Source of the DNA: Duganella sacchari
GTDB lineage: Bacteria; Pseudomonadota; Gammaproteobacteria; Burkholderiales; Burkholderiaceae_D
Length of the DNA stretch: 64,000 bases
Direction of reading: 5' to 3'
Assembly (NCBI RefSeq): GCF_900143065.1
Contig: NZ_FRCX01000002.1
Coordinates: forward strand, 434,001 to 498,000
Below, in pieces: positions 52,632-60,603 of this stretch (position 1 is the first letter of the stretch; each line of letters begins with the position of its first letter). The translations under genes and the position numbers were made by a program. A model generated the notes under the pieces. That model saw nothing but the letters and a program-made list of their open reading frames with translations. It ran no database searches and was not told the origin of the DNA.

Positions 52632-53326
52632 ATGAGCAGCGACGATAGCCTCCGCGCCATGCCTGGCGCGGGCTCTTCCACATCCGTCTTCAGCCCGCAC
52701 CGCCTGGTGTCGCTGCTGCTTACCCCGCGCGCCTACTTCGCCCAGCCGGACCTGCTATCGGACCGCCGCGGCATCCTCATCGCCGCTGCCATCATCGGCA
52801 TGACCAATGTGATGGGCCGCATCGACCAGAATCTGCTCAAGACCAGCATGCAGCATCGTGACATTGAGCATCTCGATGTCACGACCAGCTGGATGACTGC
52901 GTCCTGGAGCCATTACTGGCTGCTGGCGGTCTGCGGCGGGATGGTCAGCGCAATCCTGTCGTGGTATATCGCCGGCTGGTGGTATCGTAAGCGTCTGGAG
53001 TGGTCGGGCGCCAGCGACGTCGCGCCAGTACGCGCACGCTCGATCAGCGCCTTGCAGGACCTGGTCTATGTCTTGCCGGTGATGCTGTGGACGCTGATAC
53101 AGACAGTCAGCTACCCCAATTATGCACAAGCCTGGCAGGCCGCTGACGCGGGCGGCATGCTGTTGCTGGTGTTTTTGCTTTGGTCATGCTGGACCAGCTA
53201 CTGCGCGGGACAACAGCGTTTACTGTCCACAAAAACAAGGCGAGGTTCTGGTTCCTGATAATGCCGGTCCTGTTCTATCTGTTGTTCATGGGCGGGCTTG
53301 GCTATGTAATGGGTCTATTCAGATAA
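52632..53326 (+). pseudogene. Yip1-family-like membrane protein with a 3' frameshift
   Basis: From ATG 52632 the frame encodes a Yip1-like protein: FSPHRLVSLLLTPRAYFAQP, then helices at GILIAAAIIGMTNVMG, SHYWLLAVCGGMVSAILSWY, ISALQDLVYVLPVMLWTLIQ and GGMLLLVFLLWSCWTSY. After about 53200 this frame gives a non-membrane tail and stops at 53258. The neighbouring frame continues as TTAFTVHKNKARFWFLIMPV, then LFYLLFMGGLGYVMGLF, a fifth helix ending at TAA 53324-53326. The shift is thus near 53195-53215. Either the gene lost its last helix or the assembly has an indel. Function unknown. Confidence 0.65.
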
Positions 53327-53334
53327 GGAGAAAG

Positions 53335-53709
53335 ATGATGCAGCTTGGTGCGTTTTCCCTCAGTCTTGCAGTCAAGGACCTGGCAGCCTCGCGGGCGTTT
53401 TATGAAAAGCTGGGCTTCACCCAGTTTGGCGGCAACCCGGCGCAAAACTGGCTCATCATGAAGAACGGCGACCACGTCATCGGTCTGTACCAGGGCATGT
53501 TCCCCAACAATATGTTGACCTTCAATCCCGGCTGGGACCAGAACGCACAGGCGCTGGACGGTTTCACCGACGTGCGCGAGATCCAGCGCCAGCTCAAATC
53601 GCAAGGCGTTACATTCCAGGCCGAGGCCGACGAAACCACCACCGGCCCGGCCAGTTTCATTGTGCTGGACCCGGACGGCAATCCCGTTCTGTTCGACCAG
53701 CATCTGTAG
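53335..53709 (+). CDS. VOC (glyoxalase/bleomycin resistance) family protein
   Basis: A 124-residue vicinal-oxygen-chelate protein with paired beta-alpha-beta-beta-beta units: FSLSLAVKDLAASRAFYEKL, then the C-terminal FIVLDPDGNPVLFDQHL. AAGGAG at 53325-53330 precedes ATG 53335/53338. The family covers glyoxalases, dioxygenases and antibiotic-binding proteins, and the substrate cannot be assigned. It is followed ten bases later by a second VOC gene. Confidence 0.85.
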   Translation: MMQLGAFSLSLAVKDLAASRAFYEKLGFTQFGGNPAQNWLIMKNGDHVIGLYQGMFPNNMLTFNPGWDQNAQALDGFTDVREIQRQLKSQGVTFQAEADETTTGPASFIVLDPDGNPVLFDQHL

Positions 53710-53718
53710 GGAGACGCC

Positions 53719-54096
53719 ATGAGCCTGGGCACTGTCACCCCCATCCTGCGCCTGTTCGACGAAACCATGACGCGCGAATTCTATGTTGATTTTCTCGGCT
53801 TCCAGGTCGACTGGGAGCATCGTTTTGAAGGCAACTTCCCGCTGTACATGCAGGTGTCCAGGGACGGCTGCCTGCTGCAGCTATCCGGCCACTTCGGCGA
53901 TTGCTGCCCCGGCGCCGCCATCCGCATTACCACTACCGATGTCGATGCCTACCAGGCCGAATTGCTGGCCAAGGAATACAGGCACGCGCGTCCCGGCGTA
54001 ACAGAAGCGCCATGGGGCGGCCGCGAAATGTCGATCCAGGACCCGGCGGGCAACCGCCTGACCTTTTACAACCGCGACCCGGAGATCTCCGCATGA
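53719..54096 (+). CDS. VOC family protein, bleomycin-resistance-like
   Basis: A 125-residue VOC protein: VTPILRLFDETMTREFYVDF, GFQVDWEHRF, and a C-terminal SIQDPAGNRLTFYNRDP. Its start and length fit the glyoxalase superfamily branch often annotated as bleomycin resistance, though most members do not confer it. GGGAG precedes ATG 53719. The stop overlaps the next start by four bases (ATGA). Confidence 0.83.
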   Translation: MSLGTVTPILRLFDETMTREFYVDFLGFQVDWEHRFEGNFPLYMQVSRDGCLLQLSGHFGDCCPGAAIRITTTDVDAYQAELLAKEYRHARPGVTEAPWGGREMSIQDPAGNRLTFYNRDPEISA

Positions 54097-54392
54097 ACGA
54101 ATACATCCTGTTGATGCACGACGACGTGCAGGATGCCGCCAAAGCCAGCGACAACAGTTTGTGGGGCGACTACATCCGCCAACTGCACGCCTCGGGACAG
54201 TTCGACGGCGGCAGTTCCATCGGCCACGGCGCGGCCTTCAAGCAAGGCCAGGCCGGCGCGCTGACGCCACTCACCGGCTACATCCGCATCCGCGCCGACA
54301 GCCTGGAAGCCGCGCGCCACTTCCTGGCCGGTAACCCGACCTATGAAGCCGGCGGCACCGTGGAAATCCGCGAACTGCCGCGTGAGGAATAA
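54093..54392 (+). CDS. YciI-like (YCII-related) small protein
   Basis: A 99-residue dimeric alpha-beta-barrel candidate: MNEYILLMHDD, then WGDYIRQLHASGQFDGGSSI and the C-terminal GGTVEIRELP. YCII-like proteins often accompany VOC proteins. It is translationally coupled to the upstream VOC gene. Activity unknown. The following 103 bp before the next gene is non-coding. Confidence 0.8.
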   Translation: MNEYILLMHDDVQDAAKASDNSLWGDYIRQLHASGQFDGGSSIGHGAAFKQGQAGALTPLTGYIRIRADSLEAARHFLAGNPTYEAGGTVEIRELPREE

Positions 54393-54495
54393 ACCGCAGC
54401 CATCAGAAGCATCGTAGGCGAGTACCAGGCGGACTGCCTCGCAATACTCTGACGATTCCCGCCGGCCTCGCGGCGGCGGCAGTTAGAGTTGGGGA

Positions 54496-55305
54496 ATGAG
54501 AACGCTAACTATAATGCCACTGTGGCTGGCCCTGTGCTACCTCGCACCGGCTGCCGCCGATACCGGCAAGGCAAACACACCCGCCAGCCCCACCGTGGAG
54601 GTCCCTGGCGCCGCACAGGACCGTGACGAAAAATCCTATCGCAGCATGCTGGCGGGCGTGGACATCTTCGAAAGAAACCGCAATCTGGCGCCCGGCGCCG
54701 AGCTGCGTTTCAAGCTGCTCCCGCGACAGGCCGGCGTTGCCATGGAAGGCCTGGCGCTGGAAATCAGCGGCGCCAATACAAAAATCGCGCTGCCGCTGGC
54801 GGCGGACCAGACCTTCTCCCTGCCGCGCAACGCCGATGCCGCCAACGACAATGCCACGGTCAGATCCAATCGCAAGGACAAGAGCCTGACCTGGCGCGCG
54901 GACATCCGCAGCCCCAACGTGCCGCCCAACGCCAAGCGCCTGGGCGACCTGCTGCTCGAATGCAAAGTGGCGATGGCAGGCGATCTGGTGGCCTACATCC
55001 ATCACCCAATCAACATCATGATCACCAAGATGGATGATCCCTGCCGTTCCATGCCGATCAATATGTTCAATTTCGCCGACCGCGCGCTGTTCAGCGTGAC
55101 CCTGATCGACGGCAACCGCCGCAGCGCCATGCCGGCCACCATGCTGCATGGACCGGAATACCCCGTCATGGCGGGCCAGCAGGACTGGACCTTCCTGCGC
55201 GAGCGCGTCTACATGGTGAAGTTCAAGGCCCTGTATGAAAAGGGCTGGTCCGACGACACCCTGCTGCAATTCGACTACATGGACGACGACAAGGCCACCG
55301 AATGA
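54496..55305 (+). CDS. Secreted protein of unknown function
   Basis: A 269-residue protein with a signal peptide (MRTLTIMPLWLALCYLAPAAA). The mature part is hydrophilic with a beta-rich look (AELRFKLLPRQAGVAMEGLA, TLIDGNRRSAMPATMLHG) and two Cys (about 156 and 184), which could form a disulphide. No domain recognised. Its stop overlaps the start of the following lipoprotein gene by four bases, so the two are likely partners in the envelope. It starts an apparently unidirectional run of four secreted proteins to 56135. Confidence 0.7.
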   Translation: MRTLTIMPLWLALCYLAPAAADTGKANTPASPTVEVPGAAQDRDEKSYRSMLAGVDIFERNRNLAPGAELRFKLLPRQAGVAMEGLALEISGANTKIALPLAADQTFSLPRNADAANDNATVRSNRKDKSLTWRADIRSPNVPPNAKRLGDLLLECKVAMAGDLVAYIHHPINIMITKMDDPCRSMPINMFNFADRALFSVTLIDGNRRSAMPATMLHGPEYPVMAGQQDWTFLRERVYMVKFKALYEKGWSDDTLLQFDYMDDDKATE

Positions 55306-55655
55306 ACAGAGTAAAACTAGCCGCCGCCCTCATTGTCACCGCATCGATCGTGGGCTGCGCATCGACCGGCAACGGCGCAGTGAAAACACTGACGCAAAAA
55401 AACGCGGCACAGAGCATCGTCATCGGCAAATCGACCAAGGCCGACATCATCCGCACCTTCGGCGCCGCCTCGATCAGTACCTTCCCCAATGGTTACGAGA
55501 TCTGGCTGTACCAGGTCGGCTACTCAAAGACGGTAGACTCCATCCCGTATATGAACCTGCTGGTCAGCAGCGCGGACAATCGAAAAGAACTGTCCATCCT
55601 GTTCGACAAGGGCGGCGTGGTGAAGAAATACCAGCTGATGGAGCGGGAGCCCTGA
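55302..55655 (+). CDS. Small lipoprotein with SmpA/OmlA (BamE-like) fold
   Basis: A 117-residue lipoprotein with lipobox SIVGC (Cys about 19). The core IGKSTKADIIRTFGAAS, then SISTFPNGYEIWLYQVGYS, matches the BamE/OmlA pattern of a G-K/T-T-K-x-D-hhxxFG start followed by an aromatic strand. It is not in a bam context, so it is a paralogue of unknown role. It is translationally coupled to the preceding secreted protein. Confidence 0.75.
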   Translation: MNRVKLAAALIVTASIVGCASTGNGAVKTLTQKNAAQSIVIGKSTKADIIRTFGAASISTFPNGYEIWLYQVGYSKTVDSIPYMNLLVSSADNRKELSILFDKGGVVKKYQLMEREP

Positions 55656-55682
55656 ACCAGGGAATTGCGCATACAATACGGC

Positions 55683-55952
55683 ATGCACAAAATCCGCATT
55701 CTGCTGCTGGCGCTGTTTTTCCTGCTAGGCTCCTCCGCCTATGCGATGGCGCCCGTGCATACCTGCTGTCCCGTCAAACAATGCAGCGTGGCGCAATGCC
55801 TTGATATGGGCTGTGCACCGGCCCCGATGCAACCAGCCGCCATGGGCGCGACGGCAATCGAATCAACCACGCCAACGTTCAGGGATTACATCGCCCACGT
55901 TCCGGCGTATCAGCCCGACCGCTATGAAGAAGTCTGGACCCCGCCTGATTGA
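55683..55952 (+). CDS. Small secreted cysteine-rich protein, CC-x4-C-x4-C-x4-C
   Basis: An 89-residue protein with a signal peptide (MHKIRILLLALFFLLGSSAYA). Just after the cleavage site the segment HTCCPVKQCSVAQCLDMGC places five Cys at a strict five-residue rhythm. The rest is Pro/Ala rich, ending in the acidic DRYEEVWTPPD. Regular Cys spacing suggests metal binding, disulphide pairing or a crosslinked structure; none can be confirmed. It lies 27 bp after the lipoprotein gene and 51 bp before the triple-CC peptide gene. Family not recognised. Confidence 0.65.
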   Translation: MHKIRILLLALFFLLGSSAYAMAPVHTCCPVKQCSVAQCLDMGCAPAPMQPAAMGATAIESTTPTFRDYIAHVPAYQPDRYEEVWTPPD

Positions 55953-56003
55953 ACGCACTCAGGCCCGGACACACTTCTTTCAACCATACCGATAGGACTT
56001 AAC

Positions 56004-56135
56004 ATGAAATCGAAAATCGCCAAACTCGCAGTCGCAGCAGGCTTGCTGACCACCTCCGCTTTCGCACTGGCAGCCAATGCCGGCTGCTGCGGTGATGTGA
56101 TCTGCTGCATCAAGATGCTGGCCTGCTGCCTGTAA
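56004..56135 (+). CDS. Tiny secreted peptide with three vicinal cysteine pairs
   Basis: A 43-residue product. Residues 1-24 form a good signal peptide (MKSKIAKLAVAAGLLTTSAF, then ALAANA). The predicted mature peptide is about 19 residues with the pattern CC-x4-CC-x5-CC, so six of its residues are Cys. AGGA at 55994-55997 sits six bases before ATG 56004, and a perfect terminator follows at 56152, supporting a genuine short gene. Such density suggests metal binding (copper or zinc) or a disulphide-locked or modified peptide. It ends the run of secreted genes starting at 54496. Not recognised as a known family. Confidence 0.7.
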   Translation: MKSKIAKLAVAAGLLTTSAFALAANAGCCGDVICCIKMLACCL

Positions 56136-56151
56136 GCCCTGAGTAACAGCG

Positions 56152-56185
56152 TGGCCCACTTCAGCGATGGAGTGGGCCATTTTTT
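56152..56185 (+). terminator. Rho-independent terminator after the cysteine peptide gene
   Basis: A perfect 9-bp stem (TGGCCCACT / AGTGGGCCA) with a ten-base loop is followed by six T residues. It begins 16 bp after the peptide stop and ends at the stop codon of the convergent PEP-CTERM gene. Confidence 0.9.
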
Positions 56186-56807
56186 ATTGCGGCTGGCTGC
56201 GCGAACGGCGGCGGGCGACAAAGCCCAGCAAGCCAAGGCCGGCGCCCAGCATCGCATACGTGCCCGGTTCCGGTACCGCGCTCACCTTGATGTTGGCATC
56301 CGGCGCGAAATCGGCCAGGCGGCCCAGGCCCGAAACACGGCTATCAATCGACCAGACCGTCCATGTGTAATCCTGCGGCAGCAGGCCTTTCGATGGCAGC
56401 AGCGAGGCGGCGACCGTCGCAAAAATCTGGTTGCCAACGATGTGCGTTGCAACCGCATTGGCGCCTACACTGCCAGTACCGTTGGCACGCAAAGTCAACG
56501 TCGAGTTGAAAGTCACGCCAGGCAGGCCGACGGAAGCAAACGGCGCATTGTTCGAACCGCCCACATCAAGACCGAATACATAAGCAGCGCCAGCGACATC
56601 GGCGATCGGGCCGGCAGCCGTGGTGCGGAACACAAACTCATTGGTGGCCGCGTTGTAGCCGACGTCCGCAGACAGCACATCAAACGCAGCATCCTTGCTA
56701 CCGGTGTAGACCGACAGGAAGTCATTGGCTGGATCAGTAACAGCATGGGCATTCGCGGCAGCGGCGATGCCGGCAACAGCAAGCGTCTTCAGTAGGAATT
56801 TTTTCAT
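56184..56807 (-). CDS. PEP-CTERM sorting domain protein
   Basis: A 207-residue exported protein. A signal peptide ends NAHA, and the C-terminus has the full PEP-CTERM signal: VPEPGTYAMLGAGLGLLGF followed by the basic tail ARRRSRSQ. Exosortase recognises this and sorts the protein, often with exopolysaccharide production. The body (about 23-175) is beta-rich, with SVYTGSKDAAFDVLSADVGY and VFGLDVGGSNNAPF. No exosortase gene is in the window. The start is ATG 56807; the 136 bp upstream is AT rich and holds no gene. Confidence 0.9.
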   Translation of the reverse strand: MKKFLLKTLAVAGIAAAANAHAVTDPANDFLSVYTGSKDAAFDVLSADVGYNAATNEFVFRTTAAGPIADVAGAAYVFGLDVGGSNNAPFASVGLPGVTFNSTLTLRANGTGSVGANAVATHIVGNQIFATVAASLLPSKGLLPQDYTWTVWSIDSRVSGLGRLADFAPDANIKVSAVPEPGTYAMLGAGLGLLGFVARRRSRSQPQ

Positions 56808-56943
56808 GTCAGTTGTCCGTATAGGGTTGTGGGAAGCGCGCCTGGGCGCACCAACCGTATATTCCTGACAACGATGAAAAGGTTTTAAAAAAACAGAAAA
56901 AAATTTATCCGAAGTCTGATGCGCTTTTTTTCCAGTGATTTTC

Positions 56944-57273
56944 TCAGTGTCCGACCTTGGAAAACACGTTCATGATGACGACGCCGGCGATGATGAGGCC
57001 CATGCCGATGACGGCTGGCAGATCAAGCTTCTGGCCGTAAAGCAGCCAGCCCGCCGCCGCGATAAGGATGATGCCGACGCCGGACCAGATGGCGTAGGCC
57101 ACGCCAACCGGTATCGTACGCAAGGTCAGGGAAAGAAAGTAGAAGGCGATTGCATAACCGGCGATGACAATGGTGGACGGCCCCGCTTTGGTGAATCCAT
57201 CGCTGGCCTTCATCGCAGATGTGGCGATCGTTTCAGCGACAATCGCAATCGCCAGGCATAACCAGTTGTTCAT
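56944..57273 (-). CDS. SMR family multidrug efflux protein (EmrE-like)
   Basis: A 109-residue, four-helix small multidrug resistance protein. The essential Glu14 lies in [19 protein letters not shown], and the helix 3 signature [15 protein letters not shown] and [11 protein letters not shown] match EmrE/Qac rather than the guanidinium exporter Gdx. It works as an antiparallel dimer exchanging cationic compounds for protons. ATG 57273 has a GGAGGAG ribosome site, part of which is buried in a 15-bp hairpin just upstream. Confidence 0.92.
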   Translation of the reverse strand: MNNWLCLAIAIVAETIATSAMKASDGFTKAGPSTIVIAGYAIAFYFLSLTLRTIPVGVAYAIWSGVGIILIAAAGWLLYGQKLDLPAVIGMGLIIAGVVIMNVFSKVGH

Positions 57274-57280
57274 TGCACTC

Positions 57281-57318
57281 CTCCTCTGTTCAGGCCACAG
57301 TATGCCTGAACAGAGGAG
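57281..57318 (-). promoter_or_regulatory. 15-bp hairpin covering the SMR ribosome-binding site
   Basis: Arms 57281-57295 and 57304-57318 are exact reverse complements with an eight-base loop. On the minus-strand message the 3' arm ends in GAACAGAGGAG, the first part of the SMR Shine-Dalgarno, eight bases from its ATG. It lies ten bases after the GH92 stop. It may either sequester the ribosome site or help end or protect the GH92 transcript; no T-run follows, which argues against a terminator. Confidence 0.55.
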
Positions 57319-57327
57319 CGAACGTCA

Positions 57328-59652
57328 TCAGTAAGCCGTCTGCGTATAAGGGCGCGCAGTGGTGGCCTTGCCCCACGCCGTATTCGGCTGACTCGACATG
57401 GTGAATACCAGCTCGCCGCCGGCCGTGATCTGCTCATGACGCAGGAAAGTCTGCGCCAGCGGCTTGCCATTCAGCGTGACGCCTGCCACGTAGATATTCT
57501 CCTTGCTCAGCCCAACCGCGCGGATGGTGAAGCGTTTGCCATTCGGCAGATTCATCACCGCCTTGTCCAGGAATGGGCGGCCAATCACATACTCGTTACT
57601 GCCCGGCGCCACCGGGTAGAAGCCCAGCGCCGTGAAGGCCAGCCACGCCGACATCTGGCCAAGATCATCGTTGCCCGACAAGCCGGCCGGCGTCGTGTTG
57701 TACTGCGACGCCACCACCTGGGTCAGGCGTTTCTGCGTCTTCCACGGCGCACCCGCATAGTTGTACAGGTAGGCGACATGGTGGGAAGGCTCGTTGCCGT
57801 GGGCGTAGTGGCCGATCAGGCCGGAGATATCCTCCATATGCGCGTACACGTTCTCGTCCACCTTGGCATCGAACACCATGTCGATCTTGTTTTGCAAAGC
57901 GGTGTCGCCGCCCAGCATCTTGATCAGGCCCGCGTTATCGTGCGGCATATACCAGGAATACTGCCATGCGCTGCCTTCGGTATAGTCGCTGCCGAAGTTG
58001 GACAGCACGGGATCGAACGGCTCACGGAACTGGCCGTCCGACTTCTTCGCGCGCAGGAAGCCGGTTTTGACGTCAAACGAGTTACGATAATTCTGCGCGC
58101 GCTGGAAGTACTTCGCGGCGATATCCCTCTTGCCCATCTTCTCCGCCATGCGGGCGATGGTCCAGTCGTCAAACGCGTATTCCACCGTCTTGGATGCGGC
58201 TTCCGGTTCCAGATCGATCGGCACATAGCCCAGCTTCATGTAGTGCTGCAGGCCGCCGTACGGACCATATTCCGCGCTGCTGGTCATGGCCTTCAACGCC
58301 TCCTCGGCATCGAAGCCTTTCAGGCCTTTCATGTAGGCGTCGGCGATCACCGGCACGGCGTGATAGCCGATCATGCACCAGGTTTCCTGGCCGTGGAACT
58401 GCCACACGGGCAAAATGCCGTAAGGGCTGGCCTTCTGCGATTCCACCAGCGAGCGCACGAAGTCCACATTGCGCTGTTCCGGCTGTATCAGCGTCAGCAA
58501 GGGATGCAGCGCGCGGTAGGTATCCCACAGCGAGAAGGTCGAATGGTAGCGGAAGCCCTTGGCCTGGTGAACCTCGTTGTCGGGACCGCGATAACGGCCG
58601 TCGCGGTCCATGAACAGGCTAGGCGCCAGCATGCTGTGATACAGCGCCGTGTAAGCCATCTTGCGCATCTCCGGCTCGGCTTCGATGGCGACAGCACCCA
58701 GCGCCTCGTTCCATGCCGCCGTTGCCTTGCTGCGTTCGGCGTCAAAATCCCAGCCCGGCATCTCGGCCAGGTTGGCAACTGCGCCCTCTTCGCTCACGCC
58801 CGATATCGCCACCTTGACCTGCAACTGGCCATCCGCAGGAACGCCGAATTCCAGCGAGCCGGCCAGCGCCTTGCCTTCAACGACCACCTTGTCGCCAGGG
58901 CCGCTGCCCGGACCGGCGAAGCCTTTGTATTCGATGTCACGCTCAAAATTGCGCAGCGAGCGCGCAGTGAGGGGATGCGAGAACTGGATCGCAAAATACA
59001 GCTGGCGCCCTGGCGCCCAGCCGCGCGTCTCGCGCATGCCGGTAATCAGCGTGTTGTCACGCACGCGCAAGCGCGACCACAGGTTCTTGGCGGCGTAGTC
59101 ATAAATACTGCTGCGCAGGTCCAGCATGACCTTGGCCTGCGCGCCCTTGGCGTAGCGATAGCGATGCAAGCCCACACGCTCGCTCGCCGTCAGCTCGACA
59201 TCCACTTCGTTGTCCGACAGCTTGACCGAGTAGTAGCCCGGCTCGGCGCGTTCATCCTTGTGGCTGAAGCGCGAACGGTAGCCGCTGAAAGGCCGTTCCG
59301 GGTAGCCCGGCTCCCACTTGGTTTCGCCGCTATAGGGCATCAGCAGCACATCGCCCAGGTCGGAGTGGCCGCTGCCTGAAAAATGGGTATGCGAGAAACC
59401 GAGGATGGAGTCATCATCGTAGCGGTAACCGGACGCCCATGGATAGCTCTGCCGGAACGGCCGCACCTGTGTATCCGGGCTAAGCTGCACCATGCCGAAA
59501 GGCCGCGTGGCGCCGGGGAAGGTGTGGCCATCGCCACCGGTGCCGATAAAGACATCGACTGCCGCCGCAGGCGTGGCCTGGGCAGAGGCCAGCGCAGGAA
59601 ATGCCAGCGCCAGCGCCAGTGCGCCAGCCGGGAAGAGTTTAATCACATTCAT
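57328..59652 (-). CDS. Glycoside hydrolase family 92 alpha-mannosidase
   Basis: A 774-residue secreted enzyme with a signal peptide ending ASAQA. GH92 features run throughout: VDVFIGTGGDGHTFPGATRP, FGMVQLSPDT, ILGFSHTHFSGSGHSDLGDV, LWDTYRALHPLLTLIQPEQ and NEPSHHVAYLYNYAGAPWKT. GH92 enzymes are calcium-dependent exo-alpha-mannosidases, mostly alpha-1,2, acting on mannans or N-glycans in the periplasm or outside. ATG 59652 starts the signal peptide. A perfect 22-bp palindrome lies 81 bp upstream and could be its operator. Confidence 0.93.
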   Translation of the reverse strand: MNVIKLFPAGALALALAFPALASAQATPAAAVDVFIGTGGDGHTFPGATRPFGMVQLSPDTQVRPFRQSYPWASGYRYDDDSILGFSHTHFSGSGHSDLGDVLLMPYSGETKWEPGYPERPFSGYRSRFSHKDERAEPGYYSVKLSDNEVDVELTASERVGLHRYRYAKGAQAKVMLDLRSSIYDYAAKNLWSRLRVRDNTLITGMRETRGWAPGRQLYFAIQFSHPLTARSLRNFERDIEYKGFAGPGSGPGDKVVVEGKALAGSLEFGVPADGQLQVKVAISGVSEEGAVANLAEMPGWDFDAERSKATAAWNEALGAVAIEAEPEMRKMAYTALYHSMLAPSLFMDRDGRYRGPDNEVHQAKGFRYHSTFSLWDTYRALHPLLTLIQPEQRNVDFVRSLVESQKASPYGILPVWQFHGQETWCMIGYHAVPVIADAYMKGLKGFDAEEALKAMTSSAEYGPYGGLQHYMKLGYVPIDLEPEAASKTVEYAFDDWTIARMAEKMGKRDIAAKYFQRAQNYRNSFDVKTGFLRAKKSDGQFREPFDPVLSNFGSDYTEGSAWQYSWYMPHDNAGLIKMLGGDTALQNKIDMVFDAKVDENVYAHMEDISGLIGHYAHGNEPSHHVAYLYNYAGAPWKTQKRLTQVVASQYNTTPAGLSGNDDLGQMSAWLAFTALGFYPVAPGSNEYVIGRPFLDKAVMNLPNGKRFTIRAVGLSKENIYVAGVTLNGKPLAQTFLRHEQITAGGELVFTMSSQPNTAWGKATTARPYTQTAY

Positions 59653-59732
59653 TCAGCACTCGCTATCAAGACGATGCAACTTTATAGCGCTTGCCCAGGC
59701 CACGGTCAATCGCCCGTCCCCGGGAGTGTGAT

Positions 59733-59754
59733 TGTTTAGTGAGTTCACTAAACA
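59733..59754. promoter_or_regulatory. 22-bp operator-like palindrome upstream of the GH92 gene
   Basis: TGTTTAGTGA and TCACTAAACA are exact reverse complements separated by GT. The site lies between the gspK-like stop (59762) and the GH92 start (59652), in a 109-bp gap without genes. The TAGTGA-N2-TCACTA form is typical of TetR- or GntR-type operators. The cognate regulator is not identifiable here. Confidence 0.5.
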
Positions 59755-59761
59755 CAGCCGG

Positions 59762-60601
59762 CTAGTCGTAGCGCATCCACACCAGCGCGGCAGCGCCGCT
59801 GCGACGGATCAGCGCCTCCGTTTGCAGCTTGGCAGCGCCTTGCGTCAACGTGCTATGCACCAGAAAGTAGTCGCTGGTGACGCCGTAGTTAATGCCTTCC
59901 AGCGTCTCCTTGTCATTGAGGCGGAAAGCAAAGTCGCTCGGTCCCTTGAAGTGCGCCTGCCTTCTGCGCTCGGCCAGCAGGCGCGCATCGTTCAGCGAGA
60001 AATTCACCACCGAGGTCAGCACCTCGGGCGGTGCGGTGTTGACGTTGATTGCCGTCTGCGCAGGCAGGATCACGACAAAGCCACGCAAACGCTCCAGCAC
60101 TTCGTCATTCAGGCCACGCACGCCGCGCAAATCATCCAGCTGCTGGATCACCGGTCCTTTCTGATCGGCCGCCAGCGCCTCGGCAATGCTGTACGCCAGC
60201 GCCGCCTCCAGCCTCAGTGCCGACAGCAGCCTGGCAAATGCCGTCACCTGAAACAGGTCGATGCCGCCAGCGCCAGCCAGATTACGCAGATTGAACAAGC
60301 CCTGCGCATCCGCGACCTGCTGTGCAAGGCGGCCACCCTGTTCCGTCTCCTCCAGCAGCGGCGTGCTCCATGCCCCATCCAGTGCCGTGACGCTGCTGTG
60401 CGCCGTATCGTCGAGCAGCGACAGGCGTGCCGCGTCCAGCCCCGCCCGCGCCAGCCACTGGGCTTGCAGGCGCTGGCGCTGCCCCTCCATGCCGCGCACC
60501 AGAATCTGCTGTTGCCAGAAGATGCCAGTGACCAGCGTGACCGACAGCGCCGTCAGCAGCAAGGCCGTCACCACGGCCACGCCGCGCTGACTGCCTTTCA
60601 T
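59762..60601 (-). CDS. Type II secretion minor pseudopilin GspK-like (orphan)
   Basis: A 279-residue GspK-like protein. The prepilin leader MKGSQRG precedes the hydrophobic helix VAVVTALLLTALSVTLVTGI, and residue 5 after the cleavage site is not Glu, as in GspK. The body matches GspK, with LARAGLDAARLSLL, a GLFNLRNLAG segment and INVNTAPPEVLTSVV. GspK caps the pseudopilus tip in type II secretion. No other gsp gene is near; instead it starts two bases after the alginate lyase stop. It may be a dedicated tip for exporting these enzymes or a displaced gene. Confidence 0.85.
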   Translation of the reverse strand: MKGSQRGVAVVTALLLTALSVTLVTGIFWQQQILVRGMEGQRQRLQAQWLARAGLDAARLSLLDDTAHSSVTALDGAWSTPLLEETEQGGRLAQQVADAQGLFNLRNLAGAGGIDLFQVTAFARLLSALRLEAALAYSIAEALAADQKGPVIQQLDDLRGVRGLNDEVLERLRGFVVILPAQTAINVNTAPPEVLTSVVNFSLNDARLLAERRRQAHFKGPSDFAFRLNDKETLEGINYGVTSDYFLVHSTLTQGAAKLQTEALIRRSGAAALVWMRYD

Positions 60602-60603
60602 GC

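Noticed and set aside
53122..53334. N-terminal extension of the first VOC protein
   Set aside because: The frame runs back into the Yip1-like gene, but AAGGAG at 53325 and the VOC fold start at 53335/53338.
57274..57327. Guanidine riboswitch upstream of the SMR gene
   Set aside because: There is only one hairpin, without the ACGR loops of the guanidine-II class, and the protein is of the EmrE rather than the guanidinium exporter type.
59762..60601. A type II secretion operon
   Set aside because: Only gspK is recognisable; neighbours are a lyase and a mannosidase with no other gsp component.
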